64,000 nt of DNA from Streptomyces caniscabiei (GCF_014930365.1 NZ_JABXWI010000006.1:434001-498000); one strand, 5' to 3'; numbered from the stretch's first letter, positions 7,938-17,321 are shown. The notes: a model not told the origin generated them from the letters alone. Translations and numbers: made by a program.

Positions 7938-8534
7938 GTGCCCGCCGACCCACTGCACCGCGCCGCAAAGCCACCGCGCAGCACGACGAGCCAGCCGCCG
8001 AGCGGCTCGGGGGCGAGCGCGATCGAGGTCCGCAGGAGCGCGCGACGGCGCAGAACGGTTTCCGCGTACCGAGAGGGCGACCGCACCGTCGTACTCATTC
8101 CCGCCCGGATGTCCGAGGCGGAGGAGCAGCGCTGGGTGACCGTCATGCTCGACAAGCTGGCAGCGCAGGAGAGCAAACGCCGGCTCGGCGACACCGAACT
8201 GGCGGAGCGGGCGGCCCGGCTCTCGGACCAGTACTTCGGTGGGCGTGCCCGGCCCACCTCCGTGCGCTGGGTCACCAACCAGAACACCCGCTGGGGCTCG
8301 TGCACCCCCGCCGAGGGCAGCATCCGCCTTTCGCACCGGCTGCAGGGCATGCCCGAGTACGTCGTCGACTACGTCCTCCTCCATGAACTCGCACACCTGC
8401 TCGTACCGGGTCATGGCCCCCGGTTCTGGCAGCTGCTGGACGCGTATCCACGTACCGAGCGTGCTCGCGGCTACCTCGAAGGGGTGGTCGCCGCCGACCG
8501 GCTGCCCCACCTGCCCCTCACCCAGGAGGAGTGA
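7938..8534 (+). CDS. YgjP/DUF45-type zinc metallopeptidase
   Basis: 198 residues from GTG 7938. The zinc site is H149-E150-x-x-H153 followed by H159 (HELAHLLVPGH). The family signature NTRWGSC is at 116-122. The first about 40 residues are poorly ordered and basic. There is no signal peptide, so it acts in the cytosol; the substrate is unknown. It is divergent from the ThiF-like gene (217 bp apart) and upstream of the TerD/AIM24 run. Confidence 0.9.
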   Translation: MPADPLHRAAKPPRSTTSQPPSGSGASAIEVRRSARRRRTVSAYREGDRTVVLIPARMSEAEEQRWVTVMLDKLAAQESKRRLGDTELAERAARLSDQYFGGRARPTSVRWVTNQNTRWGSCTPAEGSIRLSHRLQGMPEYVVDYVLLHELAHLLVPGHGPRFWQLLDAYPRTERARGYLEGVVAADRLPHLPLTQEE

Positions 8535-8786
8535 CACCTCGCGGGACCTTCGCCGAGACGCGTCCCGTGACCTGCGGCCCGAAATTGCCGCCCGGCCGGC
8601 GCCCCGGGCGTGAGTGCCGGGAAACGGTCGCTTCACGCGCGCGTGTGCGTTTGTGGGACCGGTGACCGAAGTCGCGCTTTTGTACCGTCTCTGTACCAGC
8701 CTCGTACACCTCAGGACTTTGCGGTTAGCCTGGCGCGACGCATTCGCAGGCGCACGCACTTTCGGGATGGGGGACGGTCGTTACGC

Positions 8787-10394
8787 ATGGCCAGGGAATT
8801 CCAACGCGGCCACAAGGCCAAGATCAGTGACCTCACCGCGGGGACGGATCTGTACGTAGGCGTACAGATCTCCGGCCCCGGGCTGACCTTCGACATCAGT
8901 TGCTTCGGGCTGGACGCCGACGAACGGCTCTCGGACGACCGCTACTTCGTCTTCTTCAACCAGCCGAAGACCCCCGAGGAGTCGATCCAGCTCCTGGGCA
9001 CCCAGTCGGGCGACACCGAGTCCTTCCGCGTCACCCTCGACAAGATCCCGTCGCAGATCCAGAAGCTGTCCTTCACGGCGACGATCGACGGCAACGGGCA
9101 GATGTCGCAGATCGCCCCCGGTTACCTCCGTATCGTCGCGGGCGGCGAGGAAGTGGCCAGGTATCCCTTCGACGGCTCGGAGTTCTCCACCGAGCGCGCC
9201 GTGATGCTGGGCGACTTCTACCTGAAGGACGTATGGCGGTTCGCGGCCGTCGGACAGGGTTTCGACGGCGGCCTCGACGCGCTGCTGAAGAACTTCGGCG
9301 GCGAGGTCGCCGAGGAGGAGCCCGCCGCCCCTCAGCAGCCGCAGTCCGACGCCACGCCCGGCTTCGCGCCCCCCGCGTTCGGTGCCCCCGCGGCTCCGGC
9401 CGCTCCGGCGCCCGCCCAGCCGTTCGCGCCCCCGGCGCCCCCGCCCTCCGTGCACGCCGCTCCGACGATCGTCGCGCCCCTGCACACCCCGCCCGGCGGC
9501 ACCGTCCCGCCCCCGGCCGCCCCCGCGCCTCAGGGCGGGCCCTTCACTCCGCCGGGCGCTCCGCCGCAGGGGGGCCCTTTCACCCCTCCCGGTGCCCCGC
9601 CGCAGGGCGGACCGTTCACGCCTCCGGGAGCGGCTCCGCAAGGAGGGCCGTTCACGCCCCCGGGCGCCCCCGTCGCCTTCCCCGGCCAGGCGCAGCCTTT
9701 CGGTGGCGGTACCCAGCTCGCGCCGGTGCCGCCGGAGGCAGGGCTGCGGGTCGTCCTGACGAAGTACTCCGAGGCCCCCGTCGGCGACCGCTGGACCGAG
9801 CAGAACCCGCAGCTGGTGCGGGCCACGCTCACCAAGGGCGCCAACATCCTCGCCAAGCAGGGCAGCATGGTCGCCTACCAGGGCGACATCGACTTCGCCC
9901 ACAAGGGTTCCGGCCTGCTCGGCAAGCTGACGGGCCAACTCACCGGACAGGGCATGGCCCTGATGCGGTGTTCCGGAGACGGTGAGGTCTTCCTCGCCGA
10001 CGAGGGCAGCCACCTCTTCGTCATCCGCCTGGAGAACGAGCAGCTCTACACCAGCGCACGCGGCGTCCTCGCCTTCGACGAGTCGCTGGACACCGAGATC
10101 CGCCGCATCGAGGGCGCGGGCCTGCCCGGTGGCGGCCTGTTCAGTATGCTCTTCTCCGGCACGGGAGCGGTCGTCGTCAAGACGCGCGGAATCCCCGTCG
10201 TGCTGCCCGTCGGTCCGGCCACCTACGTCGACGGCAATGCCGTCATCGCCTGGTCCGCCGGCGCACAGGCCGTCACCACGACCTCACTGAGGCTGCGCCG
10301 CTCCGGGTACGCCCGGCAGACCCAGGAGGCCGTCAACCTCCAGTTCCGCGGCGCCCCCGGCAACTTCGTCGTCGTCCAGCCCTTCGAGGTGTGA
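8787..10394 (+). CDS. TerD-AIM24 fusion protein
   Basis: 535 residues from ATG 8787. Residues 1-175 form a TerD domain (calcium-type acidic loop FDISCFGLDADERLSDDRYFVFFNQ region), the family linked to tellurite and stress resistance. Residues about 180-310 are a Pro/Ala/Gly linker containing four exact-length 12-residue repeats. Residues about 315-530 are an AIM24/DUF124 beta-sandwich. Two further AIM24 genes follow directly, so this is the first gene of a three-gene AIM24 operon. The fusion puts a stress (TerD) module and an AIM24 scaffold in one protein. The biochemical role is unknown. Confidence 0.92.
   Translation: MAREFQRGHKAKISDLTAGTDLYVGVQISGPGLTFDISCFGLDADERLSDDRYFVFFNQPKTPEESIQLLGTQSGDTESFRVTLDKIPSQIQKLSFTATIDGNGQMSQIAPGYLRIVAGGEEVARYPFDGSEFSTERAVMLGDFYLKDVWRFAAVGQGFDGGLDALLKNFGGEVAEEEPAAPQQPQSDATPGFAPPAFGAPAAPAAPAPAQPFAPPAPPPSVHAAPTIVAPLHTPPGGTVPPPAAPAPQGGPFTPPGAPPQGGPFTPPGAPPQGGPFTPPGAAPQGGPFTPPGAPVAFPGQAQPFGGGTQLAPVPPEAGLRVVLTKYSEAPVGDRWTEQNPQLVRATLTKGANILAKQGSMVAYQGDIDFAHKGSGLLGKLTGQLTGQGMALMRCSGDGEVFLADEGSHLFVIRLENEQLYTSARGVLAFDESLDTEIRRIEGAGLPGGGLFSMLFSGTGAVVVKTRGIPVVLPVGPATYVDGNAVIAWSAGAQAVTTTSLRLRRSGYARQTQEAVNLQFRGAPGNFVVVQPFEV
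9531..9674 (+). repeat. Four 36-bp in-frame tandem repeats in the TerD-AIM24 linker
   Basis: Units begin at 9531, 9567, 9603 and 9639, each coding QGGPFTPPGAxP (12 residues). Synonymous differences between units show selection for the peptide rather than a fresh duplication. Confidence 0.9.
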
Positions 10395-10402
10395 GGCAGA
10401 GC

Positions 10403-11080
10403 ATGGACCTCCAGACACTCAACGCGCACCGCTCCGCCTCCACCGGCGTCCGTATGAGCGTGCACAGCTCCAAGACGCTCAAGGTCACGATGGTCACCGG
10501 CCAGGACCTCCTGGCCAAGGCCGGCTCGATGATCGCGTACGACGGCTACGTACAGTTCGACGGTCCGCCCGCCACGCTGCGGCGCAGCGCGGAGGAAATG
10601 GTCACCGGCGAGGGCGGCAAGCTGATGCTCTGCCGGGGCGACGGGGACCTGTACCTCGCCGACTACGGCGGCGACGTCCTCATCCTCCACCTGAACAACG
10701 AGGCGCTCTCGGTCAACGGCCCGACCCTGCTGGCCTGCGACGCCTCCCTCCAGCTCTCCATCGAGCCGGTCAAGGGCCTCGCCAAGCTCTCCGGTTCCGG
10801 CCTCACCAACCTCGTGGTCCGGGGCACCGGATGGGTCGCTCTGGTCAGCCGGGGCGTGCCGATCTCCCTCGACTGCGCGGAACGGGAGACGTACGTCGAC
10901 CCGGACGCGCTCATCGCCTGGACCGACGGCCTCGACATGAAGGCCCGTCGCACGATCAAGGCCAGTGCGCTGATCGGGCGGGGCAGCGGGGAGGCGTTCC
11001 AGATCGGGTTCAAGGGACGGGGCTTCGTCGTCGTCCAGCCCAGCGAGGACACCGGCGACCGTTTCAAGATCCGTGGCTGA
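10403..11080 (+). CDS. AIM24 family protein (second of three)
   Basis: 225 residues, one AIM24/DUF124 beta-sandwich domain. The start is ATG 10403, with GAGG 6 nt upstream. GTG 10391, which overlaps the previous stop as GTGA, is an alternative that would add four residues but has no room for a ribosome site. Typical motifs are LAKAGSMIAYDG, LMLCRGDGDLYLADYG and FVVVQPSE. No signal peptide. The spacing of 8 bp to the TerD-AIM24 gene makes an operon near certain. Confidence 0.9.
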   Translation: MDLQTLNAHRSASTGVRMSVHSSKTLKVTMVTGQDLLAKAGSMIAYDGYVQFDGPPATLRRSAEEMVTGEGGKLMLCRGDGDLYLADYGGDVLILHLNNEALSVNGPTLLACDASLQLSIEPVKGLAKLSGSGLTNLVVRGTGWVALVSRGVPISLDCAERETYVDPDALIAWTDGLDMKARRTIKASALIGRGSGEAFQIGFKGRGFVVVQPSEDTGDRFKIRG

Positions 11081-11107
11081 CCGGGGCTGAGAGGAGAACA
11101 GCACACC

Positions 11108-11860
11108 ATGCACAGCACACTCTTCGCGCATATCCCGGTGAACCACACCGAGCGCTACACACTGCAGAACCCGCAGCTGCTCAAGACCGACATCACCATC
11201 GGCAGCAGCCCGGTCCTGGCCCGCCAGGGCGCCATGGTCGCCTTCGAGGGGCAGGTCGACTTCGACAGCCAGTACCGCAACCGCAGCTGGCGCAACGCCG
11301 AGCGGATGACCGGCGAGCGCCTGGAACTCATGCGCTGCAAGGGCAACGGGATCGTGTATCTCGCCAACTTCGCGCAGTACCTGCACATCATGGAGGTCGG
11401 TCGCGGCATCACCGTCGACTCGTCCGCCGTCCTCGCCTTCGACGGCTCCCTGAACGTCGGCATCGTCGCCGTGGACAGCGCCGTCGAGGTGGCCTCCGCG
11501 GGGGCGTACAACCTGGAGCTGTCCGGCGGCGGCAAGGTCGTCCTGATGACCTCGGGCGAGCCGCTGGCCCTGGAGGTGACGCCCGAGAAGAACGTCTGTG
11601 TCGACTCGGACGCCGTCATCGCCTGGTCGACCTCGCTGCGCACCCAGCTCCAGGCGCCGACCTCCACCTCCGCCGTGTGGCGCCGCAGGGGATCCACCGG
11701 CGAGGGCTGGGAGATGCACTTCGGCGGCCACGGGCATGTCCTGGTGCAGCCGAGCGAGCTGCTTCCGCCACAGCACCTGCGGACGTCCGGGGTGCTCGGA
11801 CAGTTCGGCATGGGCGCCGGCGGACTGAGCGGGAACTCCCTCGGGGGCAGCCGCAACTGA
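11108..11860 (+). CDS. AIM24 family protein (third of three)
   Basis: 250 residues from ATG 11108 behind GAGAGGAG. A single AIM24 domain carries LARQGAMVAFEG, LELMRCKGNGIVYLAN and HVLVQPSELLPP, with a Gly/Ser-rich tail. It is homologous to the two preceding genes, so the operon holds three diverged paralogous domains that could form a mixed oligomer. The function is not known. A long hairpin follows it. Confidence 0.9.
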   Translation: MHSTLFAHIPVNHTERYTLQNPQLLKTDITIGSSPVLARQGAMVAFEGQVDFDSQYRNRSWRNAERMTGERLELMRCKGNGIVYLANFAQYLHIMEVGRGITVDSSAVLAFDGSLNVGIVAVDSAVEVASAGAYNLELSGGGKVVLMTSGEPLALEVTPEKNVCVDSDAVIAWSTSLRTQLQAPTSTSAVWRRRGSTGEGWEMHFGGHGHVLVQPSELLPPQHLRTSGVLGQFGMGAGGLSGNSLGGSRN

Positions 11861-11913
11861 GGCGACGGACCGAAGGGCGCGCGGGACCGGCCCATCGGGA
11901 AATGGGCTCACGT

Positions 11914-11946
11914 GTAAGGGGCGTCCGCTTGGCGGACGCCCCTTAC
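11914..11946 (+). terminator. Terminator after the TerD/AIM24 operon
   Basis: A perfect 15 bp stem (11914-11928 with 11932-11946) around a TTG loop. Confidence 0.8.
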
Positions 11947-12030
11947 GGCGTTCGTCCCCCCGGCGGGGGCATGCCCACGCCCCCGCGGCGCCATGCCCCC
12001 AGCCCGCCGAAGCCATGCGAAAGAGCGAGG

Positions 12031-12546
12031 TCAGAGCCGTGCCCGGGTCGCCTCCAGCAGGCGCACGACCGACTCGTCGGCCACGGTGGGGACCTCGTCG
12101 TAGGCGAACCAGCGCAGGTCGAGGGACTCGTCGCTGATCGCTTCCACCGCGTCGGCCGGGGCGAGGGCCGCGTACTGGACGTCCAGGTGCCAGGCGCACG
12201 GGGTGTGGTGGCGGTCGAGGCGGACCGGGCCGCCGGGCAGGAGCGTCAGGCCCGCGATGCCGGACTCCTCCGTGGCCTCGCGGAGCGCGGAGTCCTCGAG
12301 GGCGGTGTCACCCGGCTCGCAGTGGCCGCCCATCTGGAGCCACATGCGCAGCTTCTTGTGCAGGGTGAGCAGCACCCGGCCGCGCTCGGGGTCGACCACC
12401 AGGCCGCTCGCCGTGATGTGTCCGGCGCCGCAAGCCTTCCACATGCCGTCCGGGTGGGCCGCGAGATGGTCGAGGTACACCTGGCGCAGCTCGGCCTGGT
12501 CCTCGTAGCTCTTCAGTACGAGGACCGCGTCGTCGTGCAGGCTCAC
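12031..12546 (-). CDS. NUDIX hydrolase
   Basis: 171 residues from GTG 12546, which overlaps the stop of the upstream protease-like gene (GTGA), so translation is coupled. The Nudix box is clear: GGHCEPGDTALEDSALREATEESGI. The N-terminal helix (SYEDQAELRQVYLDHL) is the type seen in many actinobacterial NUDIX proteins of unknown substrate. It lies convergent to the AIM24 operon. Confidence 0.88.
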   Translation of the reverse strand: MSLHDDAVLVLKSYEDQAELRQVYLDHLAAHPDGMWKACGAGHITASGLVVDPERGRVLLTLHKKLRMWLQMGGHCEPGDTALEDSALREATEESGIAGLTLLPGGPVRLDRHHTPCAWHLDVQYAALAPADAVEAISDESLDLRWFAYDEVPTVADESVVRLLEATRARL

Positions 12547-13958
12547 TCGGTGTCGTCGTCCTTCTTCTTGAGGTCCGGCTTCTCGGTGGAACCGCCCGCG
12601 GCCTCGCCGAGCATCTTGTCCAGCTCGGAGAAGTCCATCTGCTCCCGGTGGACGAAGCCGTCCGGGTCGTCCAGGTCGGAGGCGGTGGGCAGCATGTCGG
12701 GGTGGGCCCACAGGGCGTCGCGGCCGTCGACACCGCGCGCGTCCGTGAGGGACGCCCACAGACGGGAGGCGTCGCGCAGGCGGCGGGGGCGCAGCTCCAG
12801 ACCGATCAGCGTGGCGAAGGTCTGCTCGGCCGGGCCGCCGGTGGCACGGCGGCGGCGCAGGGTCTCGCGGAGGGCGTCCGCGGACGACAGGCGCGGCTTC
12901 GCGGCCGCGTGCACGACCGCGTCCACCCAGCCCTCCACCAGCGCCAGAGCGGTCTCCAGACGGGCCAGGGCGGCCTTCTGCGCCGGGGTGTCCTCCGGCT
13001 GGAACATGCCCTGCTGGAGTGCCTGCTGCAGCTCCTCGGGGTTCTGCGGGTCGAACTGGCCGACCACGTCCTCCAGCTTGGCCGTGTCGACCTTGATCCC
13101 GCGCGCGTAGCCCTCGACCGCGCCGAACAGGTGCGAGCGCAGCCATGGCACATGCGCGAAGAGGCGCTGGTGGGCGGCCTCGCGCAGGGCCAGGTAGAGC
13201 CGCACCTCGTCCTTGCCGACGCCCAGGTCCTTGCCGAACGCCTCCACGTTCAGCGGCAGCAGCGCGGCCTTGCCTGCCGGTCCGAGCGGCAGGCCGACGT
13301 CGGTGGATCCGACGACCTCGCCCGCGAGCACGCCCACGGCCTGCCCGATCTGCTGGCCGAACATGGCGCCGCCCATCGACTTCATCATGCCGATCAGCGG
13401 GCCGGCCATGGCCTGCATCTCCTCCGGCAGGATGTCGCCCATGGCGCCGCCGACCCGCTCGGCCACCGGGTCGACCAGTTCCTTCCAGGCGGGCAGGGTG
13501 GCCTCGACCCACTCCGCGCGGCTCCACGCCACGGCGGAGCCGGCGCCGGACGGCAGGGAGGTCGCGTCGTCCAGCCACAGATCGGCCAGGCGGACGGCCT
13601 CCTCGACGGCGGTGCGCTCGGCCGGGCCGACGCTCTCGTCCTTCGCGCCGTCGGCGGTGCCCTGGGCGACGGTCTGGCGGGCGATCTGCTTGGCCATGTC
13701 CCAGTTCACCGGGCCGCCCTCGTACGAGAGCATCTGGCCCAGCTGCTGGAAGGCGGCGCCCAGGTCGGTGGGGTTCATGGAACCGAACATCGCGGCGAAC
13801 GGATTGTCGGCGCCGGGGCCGCCGGCCCCGGGGAACCCGAAACCGAACGGGTTGGCCGGGCCCTGACCACCACCGCTCTGCTGGTCCTTCTTCTTGCCCT
13901 CGTCGCCGTCGTCCGGCTCCTCCGGCGGAAGGCCGAATCCGAATGGGGTGTCACTCAC
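12543..13958 (-). CDS. Zincin-like DUF2342 protein (putative metalloprotease)
   Basis: 471 residues from GTG 13958. The N-terminal about 80 residues are Gly/Pro/Asn-Pro-Phe-rich and acidic. The remainder is the DUF2342 fold, with the zincin helix region REAAHQRLFAHVPWLRSHL, where the histidine pattern (HxxxxxH) is not a standard HExxH. The tail is charged (KKKDDDTE). The family is annotated as a zinc-dependent metalloprotease or F420-associated protein, but activity has not been shown as far as I know. It is coupled to the NUDIX gene downstream and divergent from the SDR gene. Confidence 0.85.
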   Translation of the reverse strand: MSDTPFGFGLPPEEPDDGDEGKKKDQQSGGGQGPANPFGFGFPGAGGPGADNPFAAMFGSMNPTDLGAAFQQLGQMLSYEGGPVNWDMAKQIARQTVAQGTADGAKDESVGPAERTAVEEAVRLADLWLDDATSLPSGAGSAVAWSRAEWVEATLPAWKELVDPVAERVGGAMGDILPEEMQAMAGPLIGMMKSMGGAMFGQQIGQAVGVLAGEVVGSTDVGLPLGPAGKAALLPLNVEAFGKDLGVGKDEVRLYLALREAAHQRLFAHVPWLRSHLFGAVEGYARGIKVDTAKLEDVVGQFDPQNPEELQQALQQGMFQPEDTPAQKAALARLETALALVEGWVDAVVHAAAKPRLSSADALRETLRRRRATGGPAEQTFATLIGLELRPRRLRDASRLWASLTDARGVDGRDALWAHPDMLPTASDLDDPDGFVHREQMDFSELDKMLGEAAGGSTEKPDLKKKDDDTE

Positions 13959-14148
13959 GGGATTCCTCGGCTGATAGGGCCATCGGTTTTCTCCGACGGC
14001 ACGGCTGCCCGAACACCACCCAGCGTAGACACCACGGCGGGTTAAGGCCTCGGTGCTCCGCCGACCGAATGCCTGCGGCAGGATGGATGCCACCTGGTAC
14101 GTACGCGTCACCCGCGTGCGTACTGAAGACAACCGCTGGAGACGCCCG

Positions 14149-15261
14149 GTGAGTTCCCCAGATCCGCAGGTTCGCGCAGCGCGAAACCACTCAACCAGTC
14201 CCGCCGCGCGCGGGCCCGTCGTCGCGGTCACCGGTGCCGCGTCCGGCGTAGGAGCGCTGCTCACCGAGCGGCTCGCCGAGTCCGACGAGATCCGGCAGGT
14301 CATCGCCATCGACGAGCGGCGCGGCGACTGCGTGGCCGCCCAGTGGCACATCCTGGACGTGCGCGACCCGGCGATCGCCGAGAAGCTGCGCGGGGCCGAC
14401 GTGGTGGTGCACCTCGCCGTCGACCTCGACCTGGGCACCGACTCGGCGGCACGCAGCGCGTACAACGTGCGCGGGACACAGACCGTGCTCACGGCCGCCG
14501 CCGCGGCCGGGGTGCACCGGGTCGTGCTGTGCACGTCGGCGATGGTCTACGGGGCGCTGCCCGACAACGAGCTGCCGCTCTCGGAGGACGCGGAGCTGCG
14601 GGCGACCGCCGAGGCCACAGGGGTCGGCGACCTGCTGGAGATCGAGCGGCTCGCGCGCCGGGCGCCGCGCGCCCATCCGGGCCTCAATGTCACCGTGGTG
14701 CGTCCCGCGACCCTCGTCGGAGGCACGGACACGGCGCTGACCAGGTACTTCGAGTCGCCCCGGCTCCTGGTCGTGGCCGGTTCGCGACCCGCCTGGCAGT
14801 TCTGTCACGTCGAGGACCTCTGCGCGGCGCTGGAGTACGCCGTGCTGGAGAAGGTCGACGGGGAGCTGGCCGTCGGGTGCGAGGGGTGGCTGGAGCAGGA
14901 GGAGGTCGAGGAGCTCAGCGGGATCCGGCGCATGGAGCTGCCGTCCGCGGTCGCGCTCGGGGCCGCCGCCCGGCTGCACCGGATCGGGCTCACGCCGTCA
15001 CCGGCGGGGGACCTGGCGTACACGATGTACCCGTGGGTGGTGAGCGGGAGCCGGCTGCACGACGCCGGGTGGCGGCCGCTGTGGACGAACGAGGAAGTGC
15101 TCGCGGAGTTGCTGGAGGAGGTCGCCGGGCGGCACACCGTGGCCGGGCGGCGGCTGGGGCGCAAGGACGCGACGGCCGCGGGTGCCGCGGGTGCGACGGT
15201 CGCGCTGCTGGGTACGGCGGCGCTGGTGCGGCGGGCGCGGAAGGCGCGGGGCAGGCGCTGA
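14149..15261 (+). CDS. NAD-dependent epimerase/SDR-family protein with C-terminal membrane tail
   Basis: 370 residues from GTG 14149. An extended-SDR Rossmann domain starts at about residue 23 with the glycine motif VTGAASGVG, then DVRD, HLAVDLD and a probable catalytic SAMVYG (Ser/Tyr; the usual lysine position is not obvious). The last 35 residues contain a short hydrophobic helix (GAAGATVALLGTAALV) followed by Arg/Lys, suggesting a membrane-attached tail. The substrate is unknown. Confidence 0.85.
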   Translation: MSSPDPQVRAARNHSTSPAARGPVVAVTGAASGVGALLTERLAESDEIRQVIAIDERRGDCVAAQWHILDVRDPAIAEKLRGADVVVHLAVDLDLGTDSAARSAYNVRGTQTVLTAAAAAGVHRVVLCTSAMVYGALPDNELPLSEDAELRATAEATGVGDLLEIERLARRAPRAHPGLNVTVVRPATLVGGTDTALTRYFESPRLLVVAGSRPAWQFCHVEDLCAALEYAVLEKVDGELAVGCEGWLEQEEVEELSGIRRMELPSAVALGAAARLHRIGLTPSPAGDLAYTMYPWVVSGSRLHDAGWRPLWTNEEVLAELLEEVAGRHTVAGRRLGRKDATAAGAAGATVALLGTAALVRRARKARGRR

Positions 15262-15325
15262 GCGGTGTGCCCTCGGTACGTACGGCGGGGAGACGCCGTC
15301 CTGTCGCGTGGGGCACGATGGGGGT

Positions 15326-15784
15326 ATGGCTGTGAATGATGATCACCCTGGTGAGCAGGGGGCCGAGGAGCCCGTCAAGCTGATCGGGATCCGAGAGACG
15401 GCGCTCTCCCTGGACGAGGTGTTCCGGGCGGTCGGGGACGAGGCGGCCGGGGGCACGGCGCTGTTCGTGGGAACCGTGCGGAACCACGACGGGGGAGCCG
15501 ATGTCGACGAGCTCGGCTATTCGTGTCACCCCACGGCCGAGGCCGAGATGCGGCGGATCGCGGAGAAGGTGGTCGCCGAGTACCCGGTGCGGGCGCTCGC
15601 GGCGGTGCACCGCGTGGGAGACCTGAAGGTCGGGGACCTGGCCGTGGTCGTCGCGGTGTCCTGCCCGCATCGGGGCGAGGCCTTCGAGGCGTGCCGCAGG
15701 CTGATCGACGACCTGAAGCACGAGGTGCCCATCTGGAAGCACCAGAAGTTCTCCGACGGCACCGACGAGTGGGTCGGCGCCTAG
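15326..15784 (+). CDS. moaE: Molybdopterin synthase catalytic subunit MoaE
   Basis: 152 residues from ATG 15326. MoaE transfers sulfur from the MoaD thiocarboxylate to precursor Z during molybdenum cofactor synthesis. Family motifs are FVGTVRNHD, YPVRALAAVHRVGDLKVGD, SCPHRGEAFEAC and the active-site KHEVPIWKHQKF. No moaD lies beside it. It follows the SDR gene by 64 bp on the same strand. Confidence 0.95.
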   Translation: MAVNDDHPGEQGAEEPVKLIGIRETALSLDEVFRAVGDEAAGGTALFVGTVRNHDGGADVDELGYSCHPTAEAEMRRIAEKVVAEYPVRALAAVHRVGDLKVGDLAVVVAVSCPHRGEAFEACRRLIDDLKHEVPIWKHQKFSDGTDEWVGA

Positions 15785-15926
15785 CGTCGCCGTCGCCGCG
15801 TGACCGGAATACGCCCATGCGCGTTCCGGTTGCGTAACCCGCCCCCCGACGAGAGCGTTGACAGGGCGGACGGATAATCTGCTGATCAGTCAGTTGTGGT
15901 TGCTTCATAGGGGTTGGGAGGCCGGC

Positions 15927-16091
15927 ATGGCGGCGCTTGCCTGGTTGCTGATTCCGCTGGTGGCCGCGATCGGTGCCGGACTGTGGGGCGGCTGGGCCGG
16001 CCGGAACCGCAGGAGCATCGAGGACGGCACGGAGCTCGCGGGCTACTCGCGCTTCCGTGAGGCCATGGAGCGGTCCCACACCGGCGGCTGA
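15927..16091 (+). CDS. Small single-pass membrane protein
   Basis: 54 residues from ATG 15927 (GGGAG 6 nt upstream). One N-terminal transmembrane helix (AALAWLLIPLVAAIGAGLWGGW) is followed by a basic RNRR and a cytosolic tail with GYSRFREAMERS. No known domain. It lies just upstream of the PDZ/Lon-like protease and may be co-transcribed. Confidence 0.75.
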   Translation: MAALAWLLIPLVAAIGAGLWGGWAGRNRRSIEDGTELAGYSRFREAMERSHTGG

Positions 16092-16162
16092 CACCCTCCG
16101 GCCCCGCCCCGGACGGACGGCCCCGACGGTCCCCTGACAGGCCTGTCCCGTACTGTCGTTCC

Positions 16163-17260
16163 ATGCCACGCCGCACCGCGACGATGCTCGCCTCCACCCT
16201 GATGCTGATCGCGCTCCTGTGCGCGGGAGTGATCATTCCCGTGCCGTATTCGGAGATGTCCCCGGGGCCGACGGTGAACACGCTCGGGGAGCACGACGGC
16301 GAGCCGGTGCTGCAGATCTCGGGACGCAAGACGTACGCGACGACCGGCCACCTGAACATGACGACGGTCCGGGTGACCAGCGCCGACTACCGGATGAACC
16401 TCGTCGAGGCCGTGTACGGCTGGCTGGCGCACGACAACAAGATCGTGCCGCACGACACGCTCTATCCCGACGGCAAGACCGAGGAGCAGTCGACGCAGGA
16501 GAACGCCGAGGAGTTCAGCCAGTCCCAGGAGAGCGCCAAGGTCGCCGCCCTGAAGGAGCTGGACATCCCGGTGAAGTCGTGGGTGATCGTCTCCACCGTC
16601 CTTAAGGACTCGCCGGCCGAGGGCGAGCTGCACGCCGGTGACGTGATCAAGTCCGTCGACGGTACGGCGGTCAAGGCGCCCGAGGACGTCGCGAAGCTGG
16701 TAACCGAGCACAAGCCCGGCGAGGACGTCGACTTCGTCATCGTGCCCGCCAAGGCGCAGGCCGCCGCCGAGAAGGCGAACAGGACGGCGACCGAGACGGA
16801 GACGGTCACGATCACCACAGGCAAGTCCGACGACACGGGCGAGGAGCGCGCGATCGTCGGGATCTCCGCCGGGACCGACCACACCTTCCCGTTCACCATC
16901 GACATCAAGCTCGCCGACGTCGGCGGCCCGAGCGCCGGACTGATGTTCGCCCTCGGTATCTACGACAAGCTGACGCCCGGCAACCTGACGGGTGGCACGT
17001 TCGTGGCCGGCACCGGCACGATCGACGACGCGGGCAAGGTCGGCCCCATCGGCGGCATCGAGATGAAGACGGTCGGCGCGCGGGACAAGGGCGCCGAGTA
17101 CTTCCTGACGCCCAAGGACAACTGCGCCACGGCCGCCAAGGACGTCCCCGACGGACTCACCCTCGTCAAGGTCGACACCATCGAGGACGCGCTCGGGGCC
17201 CTGAAGGACATCCGCTCCGGCGACACGGCCGACCTGCCGAAGTGCACCACCAAGGGCTGA
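16163..17260 (+). CDS. Membrane-anchored PDZ/S16 (Lon-like) protease
   Basis: 365 residues. An N-terminal hydrophobic anchor (about 8-28) is followed by an extracytoplasmic region, a PDZ domain (about 140-200, SPAEGELHAGDVIKSVDG) and a C-terminal Lon-type peptidase domain. The Ser-Lys dyad is visible: S257 in GGPSAG and K302 in GGIEMK, at the 45-residue spacing typical of Lon. This family (YlbL-like) cleaves membrane or secreted substrates. It ends at a strong hairpin. Confidence 0.92.
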   Translation: MPRRTATMLASTLMLIALLCAGVIIPVPYSEMSPGPTVNTLGEHDGEPVLQISGRKTYATTGHLNMTTVRVTSADYRMNLVEAVYGWLAHDNKIVPHDTLYPDGKTEEQSTQENAEEFSQSQESAKVAALKELDIPVKSWVIVSTVLKDSPAEGELHAGDVIKSVDGTAVKAPEDVAKLVTEHKPGEDVDFVIVPAKAQAAAEKANRTATETETVTITTGKSDDTGEERAIVGISAGTDHTFPFTIDIKLADVGGPSAGLMFALGIYDKLTPGNLTGGTFVAGTGTIDDAGKVGPIGGIEMKTVGARDKGAEYFLTPKDNCATAAKDVPDGLTLVKVDTIEDALGALKDIRSGDTADLPKCTTKG

Positions 17261-17288
17261 CAGGAGCAGAGGACGGCGCACGCGCGCG

Positions 17289-17321
17289 TGGGGGCGCCCT
17301 CGCGGCCGGAGGGCGCCCCCA
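17289..17321 (+). terminator. Bidirectional hairpin between S16 protease and PPA1309 genes
   Basis: A 12 bp stem (17289-17300 with 17310-17321) and a 9 nt loop, lying between two convergent genes. Confidence 0.75.
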
